A DNA stretch of 5,286 bases. Source: Nitrospirota bacterium (GTDB lineage: Bacteria; Nitrospirota; Nitrospiria; Nitrospirales; UBA8639). Shown here piece after piece: positions 1 to 5,286 of the stretch. The DNA lies in NCBI GenBank assembly GCA_003228495.1, contig QIDY01000085.1, positions 1 through 5,286 of the forward strand. Reading direction: 5' to 3'. The translations under genes were made by a program, and so were the position numbers. The first letter of the stretch is position 1; every line of letters begins with the position of its first letter. The notes under the pieces are model-generated. The model saw only the letters and a list, made by a program, of their open reading frames with translations. It did no database searches and was not told the DNA's origin.

Positions 1-51
1 TCCATTGTATGAATCCGTCCGATCTCAGCTAAAAAAACCAATCCCTAAATT

Positions 52-84
52 GTAAAGGGCTCAACTTGTGCCTACGCCTTTTAC
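52..84. repeat. Hairpin-forming inverted repeat
   Basis: GTAAAGGGC (52-60) pairs with GCCTTTTAC (76-84) over nine base pairs, one of them a G-U pair, around a 15-nt loop. On the minus strand a run of seven T follows, but only about 15 nt after the stem, so this is not a classical intrinsic terminator. It could still be the transcript end of a gene to the left, or chance in AT-rich DNA. Confidence 0.3.
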
Positions 85-213
85 TTAAACCGTTTGGGGA
101 TGTGTAGACCTGTTAATGAATGGGATATTTTTTCTTTGGAACAGTTCCTAGTATCTAATTGATAATTCATATTTTTCAATAAGTTACGAATAAATCACCC
201 AATCCACCAATTC

Positions 214-234
214 TGTGCATAATGTTGTGCATAA
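214..234 (+). promoter_or_regulatory. Pair of DnaA-box-like sites
   Basis: The 9-mer TGTGCATAA occurs twice in the same orientation, at 214-222 and 226-234, with 12-bp spacing. Its reverse complement TTATGCACA fits the classical DnaA box TTATNCACA. A related TTTGCATAA (one mismatch) lies at 282-290. Both perfect copies sit in AT-rich, gene-free DNA. No dnaA, dnaN, rep or partition gene is visible, so a DnaA-bound control or titration site is as possible as an origin, and chance remains possible for two sites. Confidence 0.3.
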
Positions 235-281
235 CCCACCTTTTATTTTCAAGTTTGGTTCATTCATAGACGAATCATCAC

Positions 282-309
282 TTTGCATAATTTTTAAGCA
301 TTGTATAGT
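282..309 (+). promoter_or_regulatory. Possible sigma70-type promoter for the response regulator
   Basis: TATAGT (304-309) matches the -10 consensus at five of six positions and lies 16 bp after TTTGCA (282-287), which matches the -35 consensus at four of six. Transcription would start near 316, leaving an untranslated leader of about 150 nt before the start codon at 468. It is the best pair I noticed by eye upstream of the gene, but such matches are common in AT-rich DNA. Confidence 0.25.
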
Positions 310-467
310 CAAAGTACCGATCCTACAAAATATATGGTGAGGGTATTCCCCAAGGCCTATTACGTATGTACAATAAGAACCACATCAAGCACATCGGGAT
401 ACGTGAAAATGGCCATTCGCGCGCAGGAAATTTTTCTTCCATTGGCATTTCCAAGGGATCATTGTAA

Positions 468-857
468 ATGACCCATAATCATTCTCAGCTAAAACGCCAC
501 GTTCTGATCGTCGATGACGAACCAGCTGTACGTCAAACGGTTCGAGGTGTGCTGGAATCATCAGGGATTGAATGTGCAGAATCTGAAAACGGAGCGTCGG
601 CTCTGGAATGGTTGAAAGAACACCATACCGATGTGATCATTGTGGATTACCAAATGCCCATTATGAATGGACTCAGTCTGCTCGAACATGTACAGAGCAA
701 TCTTAATGGAAACACTCCTCGTGTGATCATGCTGAGCGGGGTCATTGATGAGAAAGAAAAACTCAAAGCCATCCATTTAGGGGCGTACGCCATCATTGAC
801 AAACCCTGTAATTTCCGCGAACTCATTGTGAAAGTCAACGAGGCCATCACCCCCTAA
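468..857 (+). CDS. Single-domain response regulator (CheY-like receiver)
   Basis: This cytoplasmic 129-residue protein is a receiver domain and nothing more, the size of CheY or Spo0F, so it has no DNA-binding or enzymatic output domain. The acidic pocket D16-D17 follows the first strand (HVLIVDD). The phospho-acceptor is D60 in VDYQMP, S90 is the conserved Ser/Thr (LSG), Y107 is the switch aromatic, and K112-P113 is the conserved Lys-Pro pair, so it should be phosphorylatable. The start is well fixed: an in-frame TAA lies immediately before the ATG, and AAGGG stands about 10 nt upstream. No histidine kinase or chemotaxis gene is in the window, so its partner is unknown; it probably acts by protein-protein contact or as a phosphorelay intermediate. 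The next gene is convergent, so it appears monocistronic here. Confidence 0.95.
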   Translation: MTHNHSQLKRHVLIVDDEPAVRQTVRGVLESSGIECAESENGASALEWLKEHHTDVIIVDYQMPIMNGLSLLEHVQSNLNGNTPRVIMLSGVIDEKEKLKAIHLGAYAIIDKPCNFRELIVKVNEAITP

Positions 858-901
858 TCCCTCCTGTTTCTCCTCTTCAGAAAATAAAGCGCTGCATTGT
901 A

Positions 902-943
902 TGGAATAGGCCCATGCTTGTCAGATTATTTAAACCTATTCCA
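902..943. repeat. Inverted repeat in the convergent intergenic region
   Basis: TGGAATAGG (902-910) and CCTATTCCA (935-943) are perfect 9-bp inverted copies separated by 24 nt. The right arm overlaps the shorter hairpin at 938-958, so the two structures are mutually exclusive. It may help end transcription of either convergent gene, but it has no adjoining T-tract. Confidence 0.35.
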
Positions 944-961
944 GAATCTTCCTGGAGTTTT
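938..961 (+). terminator. Weak intrinsic terminator candidate after the response regulator
   Basis: ATTCCAG (938-944) can pair with CTGGAGT (952-958), seven base pairs including one G-U, around a 7-nt loop, and the sequence runs straight into TTTT (958-961). It lies about 80 nt after the response-regulator stop and before the convergent gene, where a terminator is expected. The U-tract is short and the stem not GC-rich, so it would be a weak terminator. Confidence 0.35.
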
Positions 962-1020
962 GCCTACAGGTGTGAAATGTTTTGTAATGACAATTCCGTC
1001 GTAGGCAGAAAGGTTTCACA
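958..1020. repeat. Interleaved inverted repeats (pseudoknot-like)
   Basis: TGCCTAC (961-967) is inverted at 1001-1007 as GTAGGCA, extendable to ten pairs (958-967 with 1001-1010) including one G-T. TGTGAAA (971-977) is inverted at 1014-1020 as TTTCACA. The arms alternate in the order a-b-a'-b', which is the topology of an H-type pseudoknot rather than nested hairpins. It begins 6 bp beyond the stop codon of the minus-strand Asp-box gene, so it would lie in that gene's 3' untranslated region. Confidence 0.35.
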
Positions 1021-1026
1021 AAAACG

Positions 1027-2151
1027 TTAAGAAGGAGAAGTAGCGATTGTGAGGGGTAAGCGCTTCCAGGATTCGCCGGCGTCAGCACTCCGATAGAGGC
1101 CTCCCCCATTGGTGCCGACATAGAGCACACTAGGATCGCTGGGACTGATCTGCAGACTGCGGATACTGGTGGCTTCTAATCCGTTGATCTTGGGTTGCCA
1201 TGTGACTCCTGAGTCTTCACTTTTTTGTACTCGATCACTCGTAGCCAAATACAGTGTTGCCGGTTGAGTAGGATCCAGTTGAATGGCACTGACATAAGAG
1301 TTTCGAATACTTCCCTCAATTCTGGCCCAATGTTCCCCTTGATCAGTGGATTTATATAAACCCTTCGTAGTCCCGGCATACACCACATCACTATTGGTAG
1401 GATCGATGGCCAATCCATTGATTCCCAAGGCCATGGACGCCATTTTGGCATCGGAGGCGATCATGCCAAGAGATTTCTTTTCCCAACTCTGTGTGGCATT
1501 GATTGAACGATAGACCCCACCGGTCGTTCCTGCATACAACACATTAGGGCGTTGGGGGTCTATCGCCAAAGACACGACAAAATTCACTTCGTTCATCCCG
1601 TCCATACGTTCCGTCCAATTTCGGCCACCATCTATACTTCGAAAGACCCCAACAGTCGTAGCGGCATATAACATTTCCGTCCCACGGGGATTAAAGACGA
1701 CCTGATTGACAATAGACGAGATCGTACCCTTCTGAATGCCGGCATTGAATTGATGCCAGGTTCTCCCTCCATCCGGACTTTTGTACGTTCCATCGCCCAT
1801 CGTTCCGGCAAACACCGTAGCCGGCAATTTGGGATCAATGGCCAAGCTGATGACTCGTGTCCGGGTCAATTTCCCGGCAAACCGCGTCCACGTGGCTCCA
1901 GTATCGCTGGATTTATAGACGGCCTCATCCGTGGCCACATACATGATTTTGGGCTTTGTGGGATGCAGCGCGATGGACACAATAGTATCACTATGCTGCC
2001 CGCAAGCAGGAAAAGCTAACAGCATGACAATAATCCAAAAGATAAAAGCTGGAAGTGCACAGTAAAAAGTAAGGAGTGAGGAGTAAGGAGTGGGGACCAA
2101 GGAAAAATGGCGAGATTGCGCGATAGGTTTTTCTTCTCTCTTGCTTCTCAC
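1027..2151 (-). CDS. Exported Asp-box (BNR-type) beta-propeller protein
   Basis: The protein (374 residues) carries seven Asp-box motifs of the S-x-D-x-G-x-x-W type, at about residues 81-88, 125-132, 172-179, 216-223, 268-275, 311-318 and 355-362. The fourth (SINATQSW) is degenerate. Each is preceded by a strand such as VLYAGT, as in BNR/Ycf48/VPS10-like beta-propellers, so a seven-bladed propeller is likely. A hydrophobic segment at about 33-49 ends in FPAC; this suggests a signal peptide or anchor, and the Cys is not in a good lipobox. There is no FRIP motif, so sialidase activity is not supported; binding or scaffolding is likelier. The start is uncertain: GTG at 2151 has AAGGA 4 nt upstream, but the first 30 or so residues are encoded by a nucleotide repeat. 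The ATG at 2025 would remove most of the signal sequence. It follows the lipocalin gene by 21 bp. Confidence 0.85.
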   Translation of the reverse strand: MRSKREEKPIAQSRHFSLVPTPYSSLLTFYCALPAFIFWIIVMLLAFPACGQHSDTIVSIALHPTKPKIMYVATDEAVYKSSDTGATWTRFAGKLTRTRVISLAIDPKLPATVFAGTMGDGTYKSPDGGRTWHQFNAGIQKGTISSIVNQVVFNPRGTEMLYAATTVGVFRSIDGGRNWTERMDGMNEVNFVVSLAIDPQRPNVLYAGTTGGVYRSINATQSWEKKSLGMIASDAKMASMALGINGLAIDPTNSDVVYAGTTKGLYKSTDQGEHWARIEGSIRNSYVSAIQLDPTQPATLYLATSDRVQKSEDSGVTWQPKINGLEATSIRSLQISPSDPSVLYVGTNGGGLYRSADAGESWKRLPLTIATSPS

Positions 2152-2174
2152 TATTTCCTTTTCACTCCTTACTT
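2067..2174. repeat. Imperfect palindromic repeat element at a gene junction
   Basis: AGTAAGGAGTGAGG (2068-2081) is followed directly by AGTAAGGAGTGGGG (2082-2095), a tandem pair differing at one base. The 11-mer core recurs inverted, without mismatch, at 2163-2173. Aligning the left arm (from 2068) with the reverse complement of the right arm (from 2173) gives partial identity over about 35 bp. A5 and T5 tracts inside extend the potential hairpin. The element covers the lipocalin stop codon, the Shine-Dalgarno sequence of the next gene and that gene's first 28 or so codons. Its form resembles small dispersed intergenic repeats; whether other copies exist in the genome cannot be seen here. Confidence 0.6.
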
Positions 2175-3336
2175 ACTTCTGATGCCTCGCGACATAGGGT
2201 TCGGCATAACCGGTCAATTCTACATAGCCTTGTCCATGAATACCTTGGCCCTTCCATTGTCCCGTGACATCGACCGCTCCTTCCCAATAGGTCACACTTG
2301 TACTTCGTGTCGTGACAAGTTCTTGGTTAGACATGCGCGGGGACAGCGTTAACTCAATGCCTTCATCCGGAATTGAAAAGGTCCAATGATGGGGATAGCG
2401 TGCCCCGCTCACAGGGCTGGTCCAATGGCGGTTGACGGAAATCTGCAGATCTTGGAAAGCCAGGGCCTTTGAAGATCCATTCGGCAACACGAACGTTCCG
2501 CTGGACGCAGGATCAAAGGTCCCATCGTTCCGGCGCAGACCATACGCCATGATTTCATGGGCATTGTCGAGTTGAAGGCTGAACCAATCCCAACCCACTA
2601 AATTGTCTGCCAGATCTCCAGAACCAAATTCATGATCCATCCAACTCACCCCGTCAACGGTTATCGATATACCATCTACTTCGACCGACCCAATGGTTTC
2701 AAGGCGTGTCAAGGAATAATAATGCGAAGTCTGATCGGGTTGCGGCCCCTTGTAACTCACCCCGTCAACCCCATGTATCACGGGAGGCTTTCGTGATTCA
2801 ACGACAAGATTAATGGAAAATTCCTCGGTCTTTGCCTGGAGATGAAATTGTCGATGGTCAGGGTTCACCGCTCTTACACTCCACTGATCGGTCCAGACAT
2901 CTAAGACGTCGGCCCGCGCCCCGGCTTTGCTGATTCCAGCCCGGCTTCTTTTTTCAGCAAACAGAAATTGGTCGGCGTTTTCATCCGTCAACGCCAAATG
3001 TGCCAAATATAGATGTCTCATGGCCCATTCAGAAGGATTCTTCCAGACATGAGGCGAATCAATTCCTCGCCGGAAAAAGGTTAACTCATATCCAAAACGT
3101 CGTCCATCAGACCCCACCAAATGTCCGGTGAAATACCACCATTCCGTCTGAAAGGTGTCATGGCTTCCGTGATCGCGAGGGAAGACATAGGTATACCCGG
3201 GCTTCGCCTGGGAAAACTGTGGTGTGGAAGGAGGAGAGTCCGACGCAAAGATGTCTGGACTGATGAAACACACCATCAAGACAAAGATTGCTATCATCAT
3301 GCGGTCGTTTATACCACGATGCCCTAGAGCGTACAA
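2173..3336 (-). CDS. Exported lipocalin-like protein, AttH/CrtC family
   Basis: The 387-residue protein has the hallmarks of the AttH/carotenoid-hydratase-like family (two lipocalin-like domains). FPRDHG (52-57) and TEWWYFTGHL (64-73) are near the N-terminus, with FGYELTFFRR (81-90) after them. SHYYSLTRL (204-212) and the signature SWMDHEFGSG (231-240) with GWDWFSLQL (248-256) lie in the middle. Length is normal for the family. A hydrophobic stretch (13-26) followed by a likely cleavage site after IFA (29-31) indicates Sec export. The start is not certain: TTG at 3336 gives the signal peptide a basic n-region (R7, R12), whereas the ATG pair at 3300 and 3297 gives a signal without positive charge, and neither has a well-placed Shine-Dalgarno sequence. 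The family is thought to bind or modify hydrophobic ligands; no carotenoid genes are nearby, so hydratase activity should not be assumed. First gene of the minus-strand pair. Confidence 0.9.
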   Translation of the reverse strand: MYALGHRGINDRMMIAIFVLMVCFISPDIFASDSPPSTPQFSQAKPGYTYVFPRDHGSHDTFQTEWWYFTGHLVGSDGRRFGYELTFFRRGIDSPHVWKNPSEWAMRHLYLAHLALTDENADQFLFAEKRSRAGISKAGARADVLDVWTDQWSVRAVNPDHRQFHLQAKTEEFSINLVVESRKPPVIHGVDGVSYKGPQPDQTSHYYSLTRLETIGSVEVDGISITVDGVSWMDHEFGSGDLADNLVGWDWFSLQLDNAHEIMAYGLRRNDGTFDPASSGTFVLPNGSSKALAFQDLQISVNRHWTSPVSGARYPHHWTFSIPDEGIELTLSPRMSNQELVTTRSTSVTYWEGAVDVTGQWKGQGIHGQGYVELTGYAEPYVARHQK

Positions 3337-3431
3337 ATCCCTTGTCCCACAAGCATTTTCTCATTTTGTCAATCCCTCTGCTATGATGTCGCCACGTTGA
3401 CTTTCAAGAAAATCCTCGGCTATCGTACCGC
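3337..3431. promoter_or_regulatory. Divergent promoter region
   Basis: This 95-bp gap lies between divergent operons. For the plus strand, TTGACT (3397-3402) and TATCGT (3421-3426) are 18 bp apart, giving a predicted transcription start at about 3432-3434. For the minus strand there is a perfect TTGACA (3367-3372 read on the complement), but no good -10 hexamer at a suitable distance. The two -35-like elements lie back to back with 24 bp between them. Confidence 0.4.
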
Positions 3432-4091
3432 ATGTCGCTGCATTTTTCTTCAGCCGACCCCGAGGCTTTCCCACTCCCGGACATCGTTCCGATCTTTCCG
3501 CTGCCGACGGTTGTATTTTTCCCGCAAACCTATTTACCACTTCATATCTTTGAACCACGATACAGAGAAATGGTTCAAGAAGCCTCAACGCAAGGACAAT
3601 GCATTGGCATGGCGCTCCTCAAAGATGGATGGGAAGACCAGTACGAAGATGCACCGCCAATTTATTCCATCGGGTCCGTTGGCCGGATTATTAGCTCCCA
3701 CAAGCTATCAGATGGACGGTATAATATTGTGTTGCAGGGCTTACATCGATGTACCTATCAAGAACAGACAGTCATGACTCACTATCGACAAGCCCGCATA
3801 ACTCCACATGAGCCCCAAGGTCCCATGTCATTAACTTTTGAGATACGGCGCCACCTTGAAGAAACCGCCCAGGATTATCTCATGTCCAAGAAAGCCAACC
3901 AACTCTGCGAAATCCTTAGTTCCAGCACACTCACGGATTCGATCCTTGTGCATAATCTTTCAGCCGGCCTTGATTTGTCACCCATAGAAAAACAATTCTT
4001 GCTGGAGTCGGAGAACCTCCCTCAACAAGCGCGTCGGCTGATCGATTTAATCCGTTTCAAACTTGCTGATCTCCGAACAACACAGGGCTAA
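3432..4091 (+). CDS. Free-standing Lon N-terminal (substrate-binding) domain protein
   Basis: The protein (219 residues) matches the Lon protease N-terminal domain family. The diagnostic stretch is IFPLPTVVFFP (21-31) followed by LPLHIFEPRYREMV (35-48). GSVGRI (81-86) and DGRYNIVLQG (94-103) follow, as in Lon. The helical C-terminal part is present, but there is no Walker A motif and no Ser-Lys protease domain, so it is not a protease; length is normal for the stand-alone proteins. It is predicted to be cytoplasmic and may recognise unfolded or specific proteins, but its role is not established. The ATG is the only possible start in this frame after the in-frame TGA at 3384, and I see no Shine-Dalgarno sequence. 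The ABC ATPase begins 5 bp after the stop, so the two are surely co-transcribed and probably translationally coupled. Confidence 0.92.
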   Translation: MSLHFSSADPEAFPLPDIVPIFPLPTVVFFPQTYLPLHIFEPRYREMVQEASTQGQCIGMALLKDGWEDQYEDAPPIYSIGSVGRIISSHKLSDGRYNIVLQGLHRCTYQEQTVMTHYRQARITPHEPQGPMSLTFEIRRHLEETAQDYLMSKKANQLCEILSSSTLTDSILVHNLSAGLDLSPIEKQFLLESENLPQQARRLIDLIRFKLADLRTTQG

Positions 4092-4096
4092 TTCAT

Positions 4097-5077
4097 ATGT
4101 CTATTCCTGCTGCCATTGAAGTCTCCAATCTCGGCAAAGTCTATGATTCTGTCGAGGCGGTCAAAAATCTTTCGTTGTCCGTACAGCATGGAGAAATCTT
4201 CGGGCTTTTAGGGCCAAATGGAGCGGGGAAAAGTACGACTCTTCGAATCCTGATTACCACACTTCGCCCAACAACAGGCACCGCGACCATCCTCGGACAC
4301 GATGTTGTCAAAGAAGCTGATACCGTCCGCCGACTCATAGGCTATGTGGCACAGGAACGCGCCATTGATCGATTTCTGACAGGACGAGAACACCTTCTGC
4401 TCTTTGCCGAACTCTACCATTTACCCAAGCAAGAGGCGCTGACCCGCATCGACTCTCTCTTAAAGCTTGTGGGCCTGGAAGAAGATGCAGATCGAGTGGC
4501 AAAAGGCTACTCAGGGGGCATGAAGCGGAAACTGGATATTGCCTGCGGGTTGCTCCCGCATCCGAAAATTCTCTTTCTTGATGAACCAACACTGGGGTTA
4601 GATGTCCAAAGCCGGCTGAATATTTGGGAGCATATTCGACAATTAAAGCAGCAGGGCATCACCATTGTCATGACCACGAATTATTTAGACGAAGCCGATC
4701 AACTATGTGATCGGATTGCGATCATTGATCGTGGAGAAGTCCGTGCAACGGGGTCCCCCAAAGACCTAAAAGCCAGTCTGGGGGGAGACGGGGTTTGGCT
4801 GACCCTCAGCGATGCGACTTCCGAAGCACTGGAACAACTAACCACGGCCCTTCATGGCTTACCCTTCGTACGAGCTATTCGTCCCAGGGAAAGTGGGCTG
4901 GACATTCGTGTGGACGGTCCGGAAAAAGCCCTGCCTGCCATCATGGAAACAACCAACGCCGTCGCGGGATGTCGGTTGGATGGCATTGAATATCATCGAC
5001 CCCGTTTGGACGACGTCTTTGTGGCCCATACCGGACGTTCTCTCAAAGACGAACCGCCTGCCCCAGCAGAGACCTAA
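4097..5077 (+). CDS. ABC exporter ATPase, DrrA (drug-resistance) type
   Basis: This 326-residue cytoplasmic ATPase powers an ABC-2-type exporter. Walker A is GPNGAGKST (39-47), the Q-loop glutamine is Q86, the signature is YSGGM (138-142), Walker B is ILFLDEP (158-164) with E163 as the catalytic glutamate, and the D-loop is GLD (167-169). The H-loop position carries Asn (N195, in TTNYLDEAD) instead of His; DrrA-type ATPases often have Gln or another residue there. A C-terminal extension after about residue 225 ends in LDDVFVAHTGRSL, as in DrrA relatives. AGGG, 9 nt before the ATG and inside the end of the Lon-domain gene, serves as the Shine-Dalgarno sequence. The permease starts 39 bp downstream. 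The substrate (drug, lipid or polysaccharide) cannot be inferred from this sequence. Confidence 0.95.
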   Translation: MSIPAAIEVSNLGKVYDSVEAVKNLSLSVQHGEIFGLLGPNGAGKSTTLRILITTLRPTTGTATILGHDVVKEADTVRRLIGYVAQERAIDRFLTGREHLLLFAELYHLPKQEALTRIDSLLKLVGLEEDADRVAKGYSGGMKRKLDIACGLLPHPKILFLDEPTLGLDVQSRLNIWEHIRQLKQQGITIVMTTNYLDEADQLCDRIAIIDRGEVRATGSPKDLKASLGGDGVWLTLSDATSEALEQLTTALHGLPFVRAIRPRESGLDIRVDGPEKALPAIMETTNAVAGCRLDGIEYHRPRLDDVFVAHTGRSLKDEPPAPAET

Positions 5078-5116
5078 CCTTCTAGCGCATATTTATCTCT
5101 TGGGAACAATCCAGTT

Positions 5117-5286
5117 ATGAATGAACAAATACAAGAAGTGCTCGCCCTTACCAATCGATGGGTCAAGCGACTCAGCCGAGAAAAATTCAGTATGCTCTTT
5201 ACCCTTGCTCAGCCTATGATTTTTTGGCTCATTTTCTTTGGCAATTTATTCCAGCGAGCAACTGATATACAGGTTCTCCAAGCACC
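5117..5286 (+). CDS. ABC-2-type permease, N-terminal fragment
   Basis: Only the first 56 codons are in the window; the gene runs off the right edge. After a hydrophilic, probably cytoplasmic start of about 30 residues (NRWVKRLSREKFSM) comes a hydrophobic segment FTLAQPMIFWLIFFGNLF, which matches the first membrane helix of DrrB-like permeases, where a Q-P followed by W and FGN-F is typical. The position directly after a DrrA-type ATPase makes this its membrane partner. GGGA about 11 nt upstream can act as a Shine-Dalgarno sequence. A second ATG four bases later is out of frame. Confidence 0.85.
   Translation, partial: MNEQIQEVLALTNRWVKRLSREKFSMLFTLAQPMIFWLIFFGNLFQRATDIQVLQA

Larger units (their letters stand above)
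1..467. other. AT-rich intergenic region without a gene
   Basis: I see no convincing coding sequence on either strand. The stretch is clearly richer in A+T than the genes to its right, particularly from about 120 to 310. It contains a hairpin (52-84), a perfect 11-bp palindrome GGAACAGTTCC (138-148), two 9-bp DnaA-box-like repeats (214-234), a possible promoter (282-309) and the Shine-Dalgarno sequence of the response regulator (about 453-457). The end of an upstream gene may lie just outside the window. The length before a small regulator gene fits a regulatory region, but none of the sites is proven. Confidence 0.6.

Noticed and set aside
211..238. Possible dif/Xer recombination site, because GCATAATGT resembles the XerC half and centre of dif
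   Set aside because: The right half lacks the inverted TTATG-type XerD arm; the second copy is in direct orientation, which fits repeated 9-mers better.
1027..2151. Sialidase or photosystem II assembly factor (Ycf48)
   Set aside because: There is no FRIP motif or visible sialidase arginine triad, and nothing in the window suggests phototrophy. Asp-boxes alone show the fold, not the function.
1750..2352. Plus-strand ORFs opposite the Asp-box and lipocalin genes
   Set aside because: They are shadows of the minus-strand genes; both of those have strong protein motifs in the opposing frame.
2173..3336. Carotenoid 1,2-hydratase
   Set aside because: The family match is to AttH/CrtC in general, and there are no carotenoid genes around it.
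3158..3364. Minus-strand ORF starting with ATG at 3364, overlapping the lipocalin gene
   Set aside because: It is in another frame inside the lipocalin coding sequence, and its product has no recognisable features.
3344..3372. Minus-strand promoter based on a perfect TTGACA
   Set aside because: The hexamer 17 bp away is TGGGAC, with only two matches to TATAAT, and no other spacing gives a good -10.
3432..4091. A truncated Lon protease
   Set aside because: Stand-alone Lon N-terminal-domain proteins of about this length are a known family, and the next gene begins 5 bp later with no remnant of an AAA+ or protease domain.

Overview
The window looks like ordinary chromosomal DNA of a Gram-negative bacterium of moderate GC content. 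A secreted lipocalin-like AttH/CrtC-type protein and a signal-peptide-bearing Asp-box protein next to a drug-type ABC exporter point to a diderm. The style of the genes recalls Nitrospirota, but nothing here is diagnostic and that is only a guess.

Layout from left to right. Positions 1-467 are AT-rich with no credible gene; they hold two DnaA-box-like 9-mers, a hairpin and a possible promoter. At 468-857 (+) lies a stand-alone receiver-domain response regulator with no histidine kinase in view. Positions 858-1026 are a convergent intergenic stretch with a short terminator-like hairpin and interleaved inverted repeats. At 1027-2151 (-) is a secreted or membrane-anchored beta-propeller protein with seven Asp-box (BNR-type) repeats, and at 2173-3336 (-) an exported two-domain lipocalin-like protein. 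These two form a minus-strand operon, lipocalin first; they are only 21 bp apart and in the same reading frame. A repeat built on AGTAAGGAGTG sits over the junction. Positions 3337-3431 are a short divergent promoter region. To its right is a plus-strand operon: a free-standing Lon N-terminal-domain protein (3432-4091), a DrrA-type ABC ATPase (4097-5077) and the beginning of an ABC-2 permease (5117 to the edge).

How the genes work together: the ATPase and permease almost certainly form one exporter of unknown substrate. The Lon-domain protein is very probably co-transcribed with them, though a functional tie is unproven. The lipocalin and the Asp-box protein are probably made together and both act outside the cytoplasm. 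The response regulator is an independent unit.

The most interesting signals are the single in-frame stop between lipocalin and propeller, the repeat that supplies the stop, Shine-Dalgarno sequence and leader codons at that junction, the two DnaA-box-like sites, and the Asn replacing the H-loop His of the ABC ATPase. I found no convincing undescribed defence or mobile system.
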